A stretch of DNA of 64,000 bases from Hyperoodon ampullatus (GCA_949752795.1 OX457071.1:77899983-77963982); one strand, 5' to 3'. Positions 43,913 through 56,664 are shown, numbered from the stretch's first letter. Numbers and translations: made by a program. Notes: generated by a model from the sequence alone, not told the origin.

Positions 43913-44894
43913 GCGCGTGCCTCGTGTGAGGGTGCTTCCCACGAGGACTTACTGCTATTTTATGTCTCGCTTATACATTGTGATACTAGAATAGCACATA
44001 TTTTACCTCTTTTCAGTCTAAACCTTAATAGGTTTTCCGACATCATGCATAAACTGTGCCTCTCTAATTATCTTTAAAAGAAATTTGAGCAGTGAGAGTT
44101 TACACTTACAGGACAAAAGAGCTACTTTATTAGGTTTTTCTGTGTGCTTTGTGCTCACAGTGTCACATACAGCATTAATGTAATTCGTGTTTAGATGGAT
44201 TTTTTTCCCCCAACAGAATATCTTTCTTAGAGGGAGGCCGTTTTATATAAATAAGTGGGTTTTGTGTCTTTTGTCTTTCTAGTTTGATCCTCGAATTTTA
44301 TGTTCATTGCAGTTTCCCAAAGCTTTCTTTTGGGAACTTAAACTTTCAAAATCGAGTTCTCTCCGTGAGTAGACAAACGCAAAATTTTAATACGTAGAGA
44401 AAACTGATTATAATGCAGTGACACTAGTATTAGGGAGAACATTTGAAGATCTGAATGGCTTCAAGAGGAGGGTTAGACATTTTCTTAAAATTCAAGTTTA
44501 ATAATTGGCATTTTGAACATGAAATTATGCTTAATTATCCTTTGGACATTAGAGAAACAGCCTTTCACTTGCTAAAATTATTTTTAACGTAAATCCAAAA
44601 CTTATCTTAAAGGAAGTTAGGCTTTTAGGCTTCTACAATAACGTATTATAGGCAACTTTTAGTAAACTTTCCAGAAGGGTGTTATTTAACATTTTAACAA
44701 TCTTTGGCCTCTGGCACCATCTTGTTCTGTTTTGAAGTTGACATTCTGGAGGAAGAATGGTAAGGCTGAATTTCCCTCTTTTGGAAGCCTTATACTTAAG
44801 CCAATAAACATTTCTTTTTTGATGTGGAAAAATCTTTTTCCTTCCTAATTTTAAAGCTACTAAAAATTCTTCCTCCCTCAATGTGTCTGCACTG

Positions 44895-45130
44895 TCCAAT
44901 AGAATAGCCACTGGCCGAATGTGAGTGTTCAGAACTTGCAGTGTGGCTATTGCGGCTGAGGAGTTGACTTTTAAATTTTATTTATTCTTTCTTTCTTTCT
45001 TTATTTTTGTAATTTATTTATTTTTTTCTGTTTCCCCATGTTTATTTTTTTTCCACACACACTGTATTTTTATTCTTAATTTAAATAGCCACATGTGGTT
45101 TGTGGCTACTATATTGGAAAATACAGGTCC
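44895..45130 (+). repeat. hAT-type MER relic
   Basis: CACTGTCCAATAGAATAGCC at the left and GGCTACTATATTGGAAAATACAG at the right are imperfect terminal inverted repeats, with AATAGCCACATGTGG inside. It matches a common nonautonomous hAT family; the name is left open. Confidence 0.6.
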
Positions 45131-45949
45131 TCGCTTTCCTTTTCTTTAAAATAATTATCTATGGGATTATGAAATGCGGAGGTGAGAAGGGCTGCTGTTG
45201 TCTGCCCCTTTGAGATATGCTCCTAGACTCCATCACCCTAAATTTTTGTGTAGGAATGTTAAAAATTTGTCAGTTGGAAATTAGAATTTAGTTTATGAGA
45301 TTTACTTCATGGATAATTTTACTGTCTAATCTGAACTCTGTGTTTAACAGGTAGATTTAAGAGCTTTAAATATTTCTGAGTTATTATGTATTTTTTTCTA
45401 CTTAGAAAAATCATAGTGCATACCTGATCTGAATATAAGTAATCGTATGGTGGCCGTAGTGTGTACTGGTGGTGTAGTGGCTCTAAAATAGTGGTATAAT
45501 TTGATCTGATTTGTGTTTTTAGGAATTCTTTTTACTTGTTCAGTAGTTAATATTTAATTTATTTCTAGTTAATTGTAGTTTTCCAGTTAATTAATGAGGT
45601 GAGGCAACATTTTTGAGATGGTGTAGGGTCAGCATTCCTTGTATGTAATGGTGGGGAAAAGAATTTAAGTGGCAGCTACTCGTGAGGTTCTAACCCATAT
45701 TGTGAGTCCATGGTACGTGAGCGATGGGAAACACTGTGTGTATTTTGGACACATTTTGTGGAATTTTAGACCCAGACGCTGCTTTTTAGGTTTTGGATGG
45801 TTACTGACAATTTAGATTGGATAAATTAACTGGAAAGTTGTAGTTCGTTTTAAAGCAAGCTTACTGTAGTTAAAACTGTCATTAGTTTGACTGGAACTTG
45901 GTTTCTGCTTTTATTTTCCCCTACTTTTAGCTTTAGTAAACCAGATTTC

Positions 45950-46235
45950 TGGAGCAGTGATTCACAAAAGTGTGGTTGGTCCCCGTCCAGTAATTTCAGA
46001 TCTCTTCCTAGTGTAAGCAGAAGTCCACTTAAATTATTTTCCCTGCCATTCATGCTAGCAATGCTGACCCTAAACCATCTCAAAAATTGTTAACTGGGAA
46101 TTTGTTAGAAAAGCAAATTCTACGGCCCCACCCTTGATCTACTGAATCAGAAAATTTGGGGTTGGGGCCCAGCAATTTTGGGATTTAACCCCACCCTTCC
46201 ATGTGATTCTGATACCTGTTAAAGTTTGAGAACCA
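45950..46235 (+). repeat. MER5-type hAT relic
   Basis: GAGCAGTGATTCACAAAAGTGTGG at the left and AAAGTTTGAGAACCATTG at the right are inverted ends; CTACTGAATCAGAAAATTTGGGG lies between. Fits MER5A/B. Confidence 0.7.
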
Positions 46236-46804
46236 TTGTTCTAATTAAAGAATTGAAATCAACTGAATTTACTTTTAGTCAGTCACTGGGGACTAAACCC
46301 CCTCCTCTAGTGCTTTTTTATGTTTAATTATGAAATGATATGTTCTTCTTATAGATCGTTCAAATATTAGAGGAGACGTAGCAGAGAATGTAATGGGCCT
46401 GCCCAGCATATAGTTTGAAGTCATCTTTTATTTCAGGGACATTCTGTTTTCTTTTTTTTCAGGGACATTCTCTTAATTACAATTCTAACATTAGCAGATC
46501 TTCCCTACCTTAGTACATTTACTAAAGATGGTCACTGTTAAACATTGTGTAATTTTTCCATAAAAATCAAATTGTACCATACACATTGTATTGTGCTTTT
46601 GAGTTTTTCATTTAATATAAACGTCTTCAACATCTTTTCATGGCACTAGATTCTTTTTAATGACAACATTGTATTTCACAGTATGAATGTACTGCAACTT
46701 TACTGAATGACTATAAGGATTTTTTCATTTTGCGTCAGTGTATTTCCTTATACTTATTAACTTATTAGTACTTTTGCGGTGGGGAATTTTCACCATTAGT
46801 AAAC

Positions 46805-46935
46805 AATGGGAGAAAAGATCATGTGCTTTGGAAAGAGCTGTTGGAAAGTGAAAGTGGAGCCAGTGGAAATCATTAGACCCTAGTTGAAGCAGTCTCTGTC
46901 TTGGGGTAGTCACTTCAGTTTCTTTTTGCTTGTTT
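46805..46935. repeat. MIR-like relic
   Basis: GTGCTTTGGAAAGAGC and TTGGGGTAGTCACTTCAGTTTC weakly follow the MIR head and core. Confidence 0.35.
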
Positions 46936-47039
46936 TTTGTATTCCTTTCAGTTAAGAACCTGTAGTTTACGTTTTGTGAAGAGTGATGCAGAGATACCAG
47001 CTGGAAGGCTGTATTTATGGTGTATTGATGGAGGTTGTG

Positions 47040-47285
47040 AATTTTGTATAGTTTGAAATCAGCATTTGTGTGTGATCTTGGACAAGTTACTTGAACCTTT
47101 ATAAACCTGTTTCCCTATATGCGAAGTGAGGATAGTAACAAAACCCACTTCATTAGATTGTTGGTAAGGATAATGAAAGATAGTGCACACACGTGTGTGT
47201 ATATGTATATATATGGGGGGAGGAATGAATGGCTGGCATGTAATAACCACTTAATAAAAGTTATGTCATTATCGGGAGCTATGAA
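47040..47285 (+). repeat. MIR relic
   Basis: GATCTTGGACAAGTTACTTGAACC, CTGTTTCCCTATATGCG, GGCTGGCATGTAATAACCAC follow the MIR order. A short GT/AT repeat (47190-47215) lies inside. Confidence 0.65.
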
Positions 47286-47359
47286 GTAAAGAAATCTTGG
47301 TTCATTTCAAATACATAATTTTAATTGACTTTACAGTTACTTTGGTACACATTTAGAGC

Positions 47360-47560
47360 AGTGGTTCTCAAATGGAGTGGTTTTGCTTCCCAGGGGACAT
47401 TTGGCAATGTCTGGAGACATTTTTGGTGGTCAGACTGGGAGGTGGTTCTACTAGCATAAACATCCTACAATGCATGGGACAGCCCTCCACGGTAAGGATT
47501 ATCTTGCCCCTAATGTCACTAGTGCTGAGGTTGGGGAACCCTGATGTAGAACCATTTAAA
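47360..47560 (+). repeat. hAT-type MER relic
   Basis: CAGTGGTTCTCAAATGGAG at the left and GAGGTTGGGGAACCCTG at the right as inverted ends; CAGGGGACATTTGGCAATGTCTGG and CATCCTACAATGCATGG inside. The same family as at 26485 and 40555, and the most complete of the three. Confidence 0.65.
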
Positions 47561-47921
47561 ACCATAAAAAGTATAAACTTTGAAGATGGACTGTGGCATT
47601 GAAAATTCCTGACAGCATAAACATTTTATTTGGCCAGAAAGTATTAAAAATTGAATTTGTTGCCAACAGTAAAAAAGTACTTGATTTAACATAAAAATGG
47701 AGATTTCTTGCTCATCCTGAAAAAAAGAAGATATGTGACATTGTCACTATGTCTGACTGAATCTGAACAGGAGATGCCCTCGGAAACACTTGACAGTTTT
47801 ACAAAGTCCTCACCAGGCTCTGTCTATTCCCCTGCCCGCAAACATGCTATTATGAATAATTTCAGAGTATAGAAATGAACATTCATACACTCAACATCTA
47901 GATTCTACAATTAAATTTTGC

Positions 47922-47928
<7 letters not shown>

Positions 47929-47967
<39 letters not shown>

Positions 47968-48151
47968 GGTTCGCGGGCCTCTCACTGCCGTGGCCTTTCC
48001 CGCTGCGGAGCACCGGACGCGCAGGCTCAGCGGCCATGGCCCACGGGCCCAGCCGCTCCGCGGCATGTGGGATCCTCCCAGACCGGGGCACGAACCCGCG
48101 TCCCCCGCATCGGCAGGCGGACTCTCAACCACTGCGCCACCAGGGAAGCCC
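47929..48151 (-). repeat. CHR-type SINE, class S, with long poly-T
   Basis: A T run of roughly 37 nt, then GCGGTTCGCGGGCCTCTCAC and the class S body with a short deletion (GAGCACCGGACGC). It ends CAGGGAAGCCC. TGCTGTATTTTT is present at both sides. A young insertion. Confidence 0.94.
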
Positions 48152-48264
48152 TGCTGTATTTTTTTTCACATATCTGTATCTCTTATCTCCATCCGTCCAT
48201 CAGTCAATGACTCTTAAACACTTCAGCATGCTTATCATTAACTAGAGTCCAATATTGTTTTTTA

Positions 48265-48400
48265 AGGTATTTGAAATCTACATATAATGAAATGCACAAA
48301 TTTTAAGTGTATGGTTTCATGATTTTAGATCAAGATGTTATCATCACCCCATGAAATTTCCTCACGTTTCTTCCCATTCCCAGTGATATGTGTGACAGCA
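48265..48400 (-). repeat. L1 3' UTR relic, antisense
   Basis: TAATGAAATGCACAAATTTTAAGTG and TTATCATCACCCCATG are antisense L1 3' words. Confidence 0.6.
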
Positions 48401-49582
48401 TTTTAATTCAAGACTCTATTCCTAAAATCTGCCTCTCAGAGTTGCTGGATTACATGACATCTTAGCTGCAAAGGACATATCCCTTGTTAGATATTCATGA
48501 AATGTTTGCTGGTACTACTACTACTGTTACTAAGTTAAGAGTAATACACAAAATGGCCATTTTGAATATCTATAAAAAGGTTAGGTTCATTTGTCTTTGT
48601 AAAATTAGTTCTGTAGGTAGATTTTTGCTTAAGTGCTGTAATTTAAAGCTGTTGTGGACATTTTAGGGATTGAATAAAAAGCTATTGCGACCTTATTCAT
48701 AAGAAAGTACATTTGTACTTTTCTCACAAATGCGTATAAAGCCTCTTTCAGTTTTTGCTGGGAAGTTTTCACAGCACAGAAAGAACATACTTGTAGTAAG
48801 TTTACCAGTTTGTTGTTTTAGATGCCTATGTTTTATACCAACTTCGAATTCTTCAAGAAGGAAGTTCTCTTAACTTGTAGTTTCAGCAATGAATGTATTT
48901 TCTAGTTTATAATAAGTGTATGTGCACTTTTCTGTATAATGGAGAGAACTCTTTTTTTGGGAGAGAACTCTCCACAGCCCATGAATGTGTGTTTGCTTCT
49001 CTCACTGTAATGGTGAGAAATGTGTGGCCCATGAAAGTATTTCAGAAGAGGTGATTAATAACACCTGATAGTAGTTTTCTTACAGATAATATAAAAGAGA
49101 AATGGAAATAAAAATGGAAAGGGATTTGTCTGGCATTGGAGAGGTGGTACGCTTTATTAAGATACAAATATCAGAAACATGGAGTGTATAGAGAATTAAT
49201 ATATTTTCAGTAGTAGTTTCTAGTAACTGGTAATCGGTCTCAAAAAGTAATTATGTGTTTCTTTTAATACATGTAGGAGATTGATAAAAGATATTATTTT
49301 GAATATTTAATAGTTGGCAATTTGTTTATGAGTAGATCATCTTTAAGTGATGACTTTTTACACGACATTGAGGTTGGAGCTTTCTACTTAAAATGTTTAA
49401 AATTAATTATCTTTAAAATATTAATAAAATGCATGTGATACCATCATGGAACGACGCAAAAACAAAATGACCTCATCAGTCATTTTCTAAAGCTGCCCAG
49501 CTCTCTTCCCTAGAAACAAACCACTATTTAAAATTTTTTGTTACTGTAATTTTTAAAAGGTGATTTTTTTCTTCCTATAAAG

Positions 49583-49884
49583 GAGTCCAGAACACTGGCT
49601 GAAATTGCAAAAGCAGAGCTGGATGGCACCATTTTGAAGAGCAGACCTCTCCGAATTCGTTTTGCTACACATGGAGCAGCCTTAACTGTCAAGAACCTCT
49701 CTCCGGTTGTCTCCAATGAGCTTCTAGAGCAAGCATTTTCCCAGTTTGGTCCAGTAGAGAAAGCTGTGGTTGTCGTGGATGACCGTGGTAGAGCTACGGG
49801 AAAAGGCTTTGTGGAATTCGCAGCAAAACCTCCTGCACGAAAGGCTCTGGAGAGATGTGGTGATGGGGCATTCTTGCTAACAAC
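49583..49884 (+). CDS. PSPC1: PSPC1 coding exon 2 (end of RRM1 and RRM2)
   Basis: Acceptor TTCCTATAAAG at 49582, donor GTGAGT at 49885; 302 nt, phase 0 in, phase 2 out; residues 121 to 221. [20 protein letters not shown] and [10 protein letters not shown] close RRM1. RRM2 has RNP2-like LTVKNL (154-159) and RNP1-like GKGFVEFA (193-200). The protein sequence appears nearly identical to other mammals, in keeping with strong constraint. Confidence 0.97.
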
Positions 49885-50164
49885 GTGAGTTTAAATGCCT
49901 TGTCATTCTTCTGTACAGTTACACGTGGGCTTCTCTCTGTTCTCATTTCTTTCTTTGTAGTGCATTCTGTATGTTGTCTTGGCATGTGGTAAGTAGGTGT
50001 TGAGTAAATACTCAGTGAATACAAATAGGGTATATTTATGTACCGTCAGGAGTCATACTTTATTCAGACTTCAGTGTACTGATCCATTCTACATGAATCT
50101 CAGGAATGTTTTGTATTACAATTTTTGTTCAACTTACTGAACGTCTGTTGTGTGCAAAGCACAT

Positions 50165-51900
50165 TTAGTGAATGAATGACATTTTAATCAACTTTGAAGT
50201 ATAATTTACATATGTTAAAATGCACCCAATTTTGCATGTAGAGCTCAATGAGTTTTTAAAAATGTATGTATGTAGTCATGTAACCTACTACCACAGTCAG
50301 GATATAGAACATTTCCAGCATTCAACAAAAGTTCCTTTGTGTCCTTTTGCAGTTACTCCCCACCTCTTATCCCTGCCTAGACCATCTTATCCCTGCCTAG
50401 ACCGCTCTTGATCTTTCTGTTATTATAAATTAGTTTTGTCTTTTCTTGTATTTCATAGAAATGAAATTATATAGTGTGTATTCTTTCATGTCTGATTTCT
50501 TTTGCTTAGCATGTTTATGAGATTTCATCCATATCATTGTATCAGTATTTTGTTCCTTCTTATGACTGAGGTACAACTTTGTCCGGTGACCTGTGGGTGG
50601 ATGTTCAAGTTGCTTCCAACTACTGGCCATTGTGAATAAAGCTGTTATGAACATTTGTGTACAAAGCTTCTTGTGAACATTATGCTTTCATGTGGCTTGG
50701 GTAATACTTAGGAGGAAATGACCATATGTTCAGCTTTATAGGAAACTGCCAAACTGTTTTCCAAAATGTTTGTACCATTTTACATTCCCACCAGCAATGA
50801 ATGAGAGTTCTAGTTGATCATGTCCTTACCAGCACTTCGTATTTTCAGCCTTTTAGATACTCTAGTGAGTGTAGTGGTGTCTCATTGTGGTTTAAATTTT
50901 ATTTTCCTAATCACCAATGATGAGCATCTTTTCATGTGCTTTTTGGCTATTTTTATGTGTTTTTTGAAATGTCTGTTGACATTTTTTGCCTGTTTTTTAA
51001 TTGACTTGTTTGTCTTACATTATTAACAAATCTGGGTACAGGTCTGTATTAAGACTATTTCTCCCAGTCTGTGGTTTGCTTTTTAATTTTTTTAAATAGT
51101 GTTTTTCAAAGGCAGAAGTTTTTATATTTTGTGAAGTCCAGTTTATCAATGTATTTTCTTTCATGCTTTGTTCTTTTTGAATCCTTGTATGATTCTTTGC
51201 CTTTCCTCAGGTAGCAAAGCTTTCTCATGTTTTCTTGAGAAATTTTATAGCTTTTTATTTAAACCTGTGATTCGTATTGAGTATGATGGGAGGTAACGGT
51301 TTATTTATATAACATAGGTATTTGGGTGTTCTGGCACCATTAATTGAAAAGATTATGATTTCCCCTTTGTTACCTTTTACCTTTATCAAAAAACTGGGGA
51401 AAAAATCTGTACTCTTTTTTTCTGTTTAATTGATCAGTATGTCTATTACACCAGTACTGTACTTTCTTAATTGCCTTACCCTAAGCTTTGAAGTCAGATA
51501 GTATCATCCAACTTTATTCTTTTTGCGAAATTGTTCTGGTTATTATAATTTCTTTGTATGTCCTTACTGGTTTTAAAAATCAGCTTGTCAATTAAAAGGA
51601 ATTCTGCTGGGCCTTTTTTTTTTTTTAAACATCTTTATTGGAGTATAATTGCTTTACAGTGGTGTGTTAGTTTCTGTTTATAATCTGCTGGGCTTTTGAT
51701 TGGAACTGCTTTGAGTTTACAGATCATTCTGGGGAACATTAACATCTTCTATCAACCTTTTCCAATCCACGAATGTGATGTATCTCTCCATTTACTTAAA
51801 AATATTTTAAAGTAATTATGATGGTCATTAAACCTGTTGCCATATTAACATGTCTTTCCTTTCAGTTTGCCCACAAGAAAGCTCTGGATATGCATTCTTA
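50165..51900 (-). repeat. Long L1 3'-half relic, antisense
   Basis: Begins AAGTATAATTTACATATG, then TTGCTTAGCATGTTTATGAG, GTTGCTTCCAACTACTGGCC, TTTACATTCCCACCAGCAATG, TGTCTATTACACCAGTACTG, and ends past TTGATTGGAACTGCTTTGAG. A consistent antisense L1 from 3' UTR into ORF2, about 1.7 kb, with a younger short L1 inserted. It contains a 20-bp-scale duplication (TCTTATCCCTGCCTAGACC twice at 50365-50402). Confidence 0.75.
51613..51683 (-). repeat. Ultra-short (about 71-bp) L1 3'-end insertion
   Basis: A poly-T, then AACATCTTTATTGGAGTATA and GCTTTACAGTGGTGTGTTAG, the antisense of an L1 3' end. TCTGCTGGGC is duplicated at 51603-51612 and 51684-51693. It sits inside an older antisense L1. Confidence 0.82.
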
Positions 51901-52199
51901 CTTAGTCTTCAGATGTACAAATTCCTTAGTTGATTACTGAATTGATTTCTTTTATCTGATACTGTGCTCACCTCTGGCACTTGTGCTGTGGATTGGGATC
52001 ATTCAAATATTTTAGGGTTTGGGGAATTGGATACAAAGACAATGTAAAAATTGTTTCCTGGCCCCAAGGAGCTTCGTTTGGTGATTTGTAAAGCATTTTT
52101 CAGTTTGTTTTTGACAGTTAAGCATTTGTGCTAAAGCTGTTTTATAGCAGATGTAGCATGAATTACAGCTCTGCCAACTTGTTCTCTCAGAGACTTGGG

Positions 52200-52510
52200 T
52201 CTTGTTCCCTTTGCTTAGAGATGCTCTCTCTCCAGATCACTAGGGGCCTTGCTCTTGCATTTTATTCACATTTTGCTAAGATGTTATCTCCTCAGGGAAG
52301 CTGACTGTTTTATCTTAAAATAGCTTGATGCTTTACTCTCCAATTTATTTTTCTTCATAGCACTTAGTGTTAACTTGCATGTCTTTCTCTGCGGTAGAAT
52401 ATAAGCTCCACTAGGGCAGGGACTTTGTTTGGCTTAACACTATAATCCTAACATTTGTATTCTAATATTTCTTGGCCACATAGTAAGCTTGTAATAGTTA
52501 TTTAAAGCGT
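52200..52510 (+). repeat. L2 3'-end relic
   Basis: TATAAGCTCCACTAGGGCAGGGACTTTGT and TTGGCCACATAGTAAGC fit the LINE-2 3' end; CTCTCCAGATCACTAGGG lies upstream. Confidence 0.6.
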
Positions 52511-52734
52511 GAAGGAAGGCAAGGACTAAAGCAGTAGGCAAGGTGTGTGGTTAGTATGTTTTTTCCACTGCAGGCTTTGATTAGTTGCTGTTTTTTAAAG
52601 TCATAGCCAGGCATTGGTAAATATTTAACTAATTCTTACGGGTAGCTTTTAGAATAATATATAACAATTTTGAGGGAATGGGCAAGGTGTTGAACTTTTT
52701 ATGTGTCTTGTTTCATGGATTTCCAGAACAACAC

Positions 52735-52840
52735 TGGTTATTATTTGTTCCATTTTTCAGGTGAGAAAATTGGCCCAGAGATGTTCAGTAATTTGCTTAA
52801 GATTGCACAACAAATAAATGGTGGAGTTTAGTCTGATGCC
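52735..52840 (-). repeat. MIR relic
   Basis: GTTCCATTTTTCAGGTGAGAAAATTGGC and AAGATTGCACAACAAATAAATGG follow the MIR core. Orientation is uncertain. Confidence 0.5.
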
Positions 52841-52856
52841 AAATCCCTTGCTTCTT

Positions 52857-53219
52857 TTTTTTTTTTTAAGTAAATTTATTTATTTATGGCTGCATTGGGT
52901 CTTCGTTGCGGCGCACGGGCGTTCTTTAGTTGCGGCGAGCGGGGGCTACTCTTCATTGTGGTGCGTGGGCTTCTCTTTGCTGTGGCTTCTCTTCTTGTGG
53001 AGCAGAGGCTCTAGGCGCGTGGGCTCAGTAGTTGTGGCTCAGGGCTCAGCAGTTGTGGCACAGGGCTCAGTAGTTGTGGCACAGGGCTCAGTAGTTGTGG
53101 CTCACAGGCCTAGTTGCTCTGCGGCCTGTGGGATCTTATCTTCTGGACCATGGATCAAACCCCACGTTCCCTGCGTCGGCAGGCAGGTTCGTAACCACTG
53201 TGCCACCAGGGAAGTCTCT
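52857..53219 (-). repeat. CHR-type SINE, class L, with internal tandem expansion
   Basis: A T/A-rich start, GGCTGCATTGGGTCTTCG, then four consecutive units of the CAGGGCTCAGTAGTTGTGG kind (about 53015-53100), ending CCACCAGGGAAGTCTC. The perfect duplication CCCTTGCTTCTT is at 52845-52856 and 53220-53231. Confidence 0.94.
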
Positions 53220-54547
53220 CCCTTGCTTCTTATACTGTGCTGCAGGTGGAGTGGTTTCTTTTTTCTGTAGACTCTCCTTGCTCAGGTCCTTTGTTGTTAA
53301 ACATTCTCATGGAGCTCAGGATGCTCTTCTTTCTGCTGTTTGAATAGCTGGTCTCAGCTGAAGTGTCGCTTTATGGAGAGGATTTTCTGGACTGCGTTAT
53401 CTAAAGTGGCGCCTCTGTTATTCTTTCTGACAGCATCGTTTTTTCTTCTTTGGTCTTAAAATGGTTCTTTTGTTTACTCATTTTTTTGGAAGGGGTGGGT
53501 CTCCTAGAAGACTTTCAGGGATTGTTTATCATTGTATCCCTAGCCCCAACTGCAGTCTTGGTACCTGTTAGGTAATCAAATATTTACTGATGGACTGTCT
53601 GTATCTCAGATATCTGAGGTAATACAAGTGATTTATAGGAGTGGTATCACAGGGATTTAGTTTCTAAATGTAGACATCTTGTGTTATCAAAATTTCTCTT
53701 GAAAATACCTTTAAATTGTCATAAAATGTTGTATACTACACATGCGTTTAGGCAAATGACCTTGTACACAGTATATATAATGATTACTACACAGTATGCA
53801 AAAGTATGTGTAAATTATATATCTGTGCTGTTTTGAAATTACAAAAGAGGCAGAAAAATAGAAAAAAGGGGAAATTAAAAAGCTTCTCCTACGATAATAA
53901 AGGTATGTCCACATCTTTAAACATTAGAATCGCACCTAGAGCAGCAGAGGTGCTCATGCCTGGAGCTCACAGGAATTGAGGAGGCATAATGATAGGTGCT
54001 CACTTTTCAATTTTTTTCCCTTTCCCTTTTTTTTTTGTTTGTTTTTTTAAAGATCATTGCAGGTTGACTTCAATGAAGATATAGTGGTCTGTTCTTACTA
54101 TTTTCCAACTGATACCCTAAAGATGATGTTGGAGTTGCTTCCTTAGAAGGAGGAAAAAGTATCTGTTTTAATTTCAGTTTAGAGAAAGATATTTTCCCTT
54201 TAAAACAATCCTTTAATGTTAATATAAATGTTATCTACACTCACTGATTGTTAGCATTTTGTCATAGTTTTTTCACTATATGTACAAATTTGTTTTTTCT
54301 TTGCTAATTCATTTAAGAGTCAGCAATGGATAACATACTTGATCTCTGAACAGTACTTGGCATGTATCTTCTATGAATAAAGCCACAATATAATTGTCAC
54401 AATATAATGTGTTTTATAACTTGTTTTTTGCAATCAAAGATCACACATTGAATTTATTTACGTCTATTATTTCCTTTTATCTGTTTGAGCTCCCCAAATG
54501 ACAAAAATGTCATTTTTTATGTCATTTTGTGTTATGACATTGGCATT

Positions 54548-54928
54548 ATTTTTTTTAATTTTGTTTATTTATTTTTGGCTGCGTTGGGTCTTCGTTGCTG
54601 CCCGTGGGCTTTCTCTAGTTGCGGCGAGTGGGGACTACTGTTCGTTGTGGTGCGCAGGCTTCTCATTGTGGTGGCTTCTTTTGTTGTGGAGCACAGGTTC
54701 TAGGCATGTGGACTTCAGTAGTTGTGGTGCGCGGGCTCAGTAGTTGTGGCGTGCGGGCTCAGTAGTTGTGGCATGCGGGCTCAGTAATTGTGGCTCACAG
54801 GCTCAGTAGTTGGGATGCAAGGGCCTAGTTGCTCTGTGGCACGTGGGATCTTCCCAGACCAGAGCTGGAACCCGTGTCCCCTGCATTGGTAGGTGGATTC
54901 TTAACCACTGTGCCACTGGGGAAGCCCC
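54548..54928 (-). repeat. CHR-type SINE, class L, with internal tandem expansion
   Basis: TTTATTTATTTTTGGCTGCG start; four to five CTCAGTAGTTGTGG units between 54710 and 54815; ending CCACTGGGGAAGCCCC. Confidence 0.92.
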
Positions 54929-55062
54929 AGTACATTTTCCTCTTGAGGTCTCTTCTGATTTTTCTCTAGGGTGGTGGTGGCCTTGTGGTGTTGAAGTGGA
55001 GGGTGCAGGTTTCAGTCATTGCTGGCCTCGGTTCAGGTGTAGTTCTTACCTGGCTCTGTTAC

Positions 55063-55280
55063 TCTTTTTTTTTTTTTTTTTTTTTTTGGCGGTACGCGGG
55101 CCTCTCACTGTTGTGGCCTCTCCCGTTGCAGAGCACAGGCTCCGGATGCGCAGGCTCAGCGGCCATGGCTCACGGGCCCAGCCGCTCTGCAGCATGTGGG
55201 ATCTTCCCGGACCGGGGCACGAACCCGTGTCGCCTGCATCGGCAGGGGGACTCTCAACCACTGCGCCACCAGGGAAGCCC
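55063..55280 (-). repeat. CHR-type SINE, class S
   Basis: A T-run of about 24, GGCGGTACGCGGGCCTCTCAC, class S body, ending CAGGGAAGCCCC. Flanks TCTGTTACTCTT and TCTATTACTCTT are a target-site duplication with one change. Confidence 0.94.
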
Positions 55281-55289
55281 CTCTATTAC

Positions 55290-56560
55290 TCTTCGAATGA
55301 TTGTGGCCCTGCCACGGCTTCCAGTGGTTAACTGGTCCATATAGTGCATCTTCTTCATTTTGTCCCTGGGCCCCTTTGGGTCCTCTTAGAATACTAGATC
55401 CTCCTATGGGCTGGGTGGGTTCAGGAATTCTTGGCTGCTTTCTCACACCTCACTGGGTTATGTGTACTCTTGGAGGCTGTGTTTACGTATTCTTTCTTAT
55501 GTTTCTGTTTTTACATGTTGGACACGAGGTCTCACCCTGGAGAATGAGGCCTGTGAGTCCCTTTTCTTTCGGGTTCCCACGCATTTTATCTGAGGTTTCT
55601 AATCTTGCTGTCTTCATCACCCCAAGGTATTCCACATCTGCTTCTAATTCATTTTCACTCTAAAATGTCTTCATTAGCCCAGGAATAACTTTATAAATAA
55701 CCGTTTTATATCTTTCCTTTCCCTACAGTGGAGGATTTAGTCTCTTAATCTCTGGACCTTTATTTATTTGTAAAGGGAAGCATTCTGAACCCCGAAAGCC
55801 CCCTCACCTCTCTAGCTCCTCTGTTAACACCTCAAAAATTAACCGTGACTTTTTTCTCTCTGAAGCATCTCTGTTCAGAAAACAGTATAAATAGATTTTA
55901 GTCTGTTTGCATGGTGAGAGGCTGATAGCAAGGAAAGTTTTAATATCAGTATATTAAAATATCAGTATATCATCTAGTCCAGTTACTCCTCTTTCTTGTC
56001 TTTCCTCAGTGAGCTTTCTCTTCCTTTGGAAAACAGTACAGGAGGGTTTCCAGGTCAGATCTGTCATCATCCACTCTTCTTGTCCCCCCACCCCATTTCC
56101 TCCTTGAATGTGTTGCTTCTGGCCTCCCCCTTCCCTTTTTCTTGGCTGATAATCTTTTAGGTCTCACTTTGGGTTTTAGAAAGACTTCTTTACAAGACCG
56201 GTTGGACAGAGAGGGAGGCTGGCAGGTGGGCAGTGGTGGGAATTTGAGGCGATGGGATGGGGGGATGAGGACGACACACACAGGATGAGAGTCGGGGACT
56301 CGCTCTTCTGCATCGTGCTCACGCAGGTTTGTGGTTGGTGTATTTTTCTGTCACCTTGAATAGACTCCATGCTCTAAAAATAAGCACTCATTTTTGACTT
56401 GGACATTCACCTGTGTCTGTGCAACCAATGTTTTTGACTGATTTGAGACATTTTTCTCAAGAAAGAAATTTTCCAAGTATGTATCTTGGAGTTACAATAA
56501 AAGATTTCTAGGAGGACGTTAATTCTTGATACTGTATTAATTCTTATTAATGCTTTTTAT
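55290..56560. other. PSPC1 intron 2 stretch without a recognised feature
   Basis: Mixed unique-looking sequence. A C-rich part near 56070-56140 is simple composition. I see no exon, SINE or L1 here. Confidence 0.4.
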
Positions 56561-56568
56561 CTGTCCAG

Positions 56569-56664
56569 GACCCCTCGTCCAGTCATTGTGGAGCCTATGG
56601 AGCAGTTTGATGATGAAGATGGCTTGCCAGAGAAGCTAATGCAGAAAACTCAGCAGTATCATAA
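56569..56664 (+). CDS. PSPC1: PSPC1 coding exon 3 (NOPS segment)
   Basis: Acceptor TTATCTGTCCAG at 56568, donor GTAAGA at 56665; 96 nt, phase 2 at both ends; residues 221-253. It encodes [20 protein letters not shown] and [11 protein letters not shown], the NOPS region, which packs on the RRM2 of the partner DBHS protein in the dimer. Confidence 0.96.

Noticed and set aside
53015..53100. Possible CRISPR-like or satellite array from regularly repeated CAGGGCTCAGTAGTTGTGG units
   Set aside because: The units lie inside a class L SINE with target-site duplications; there are no unique spacers and the genome is mammalian.
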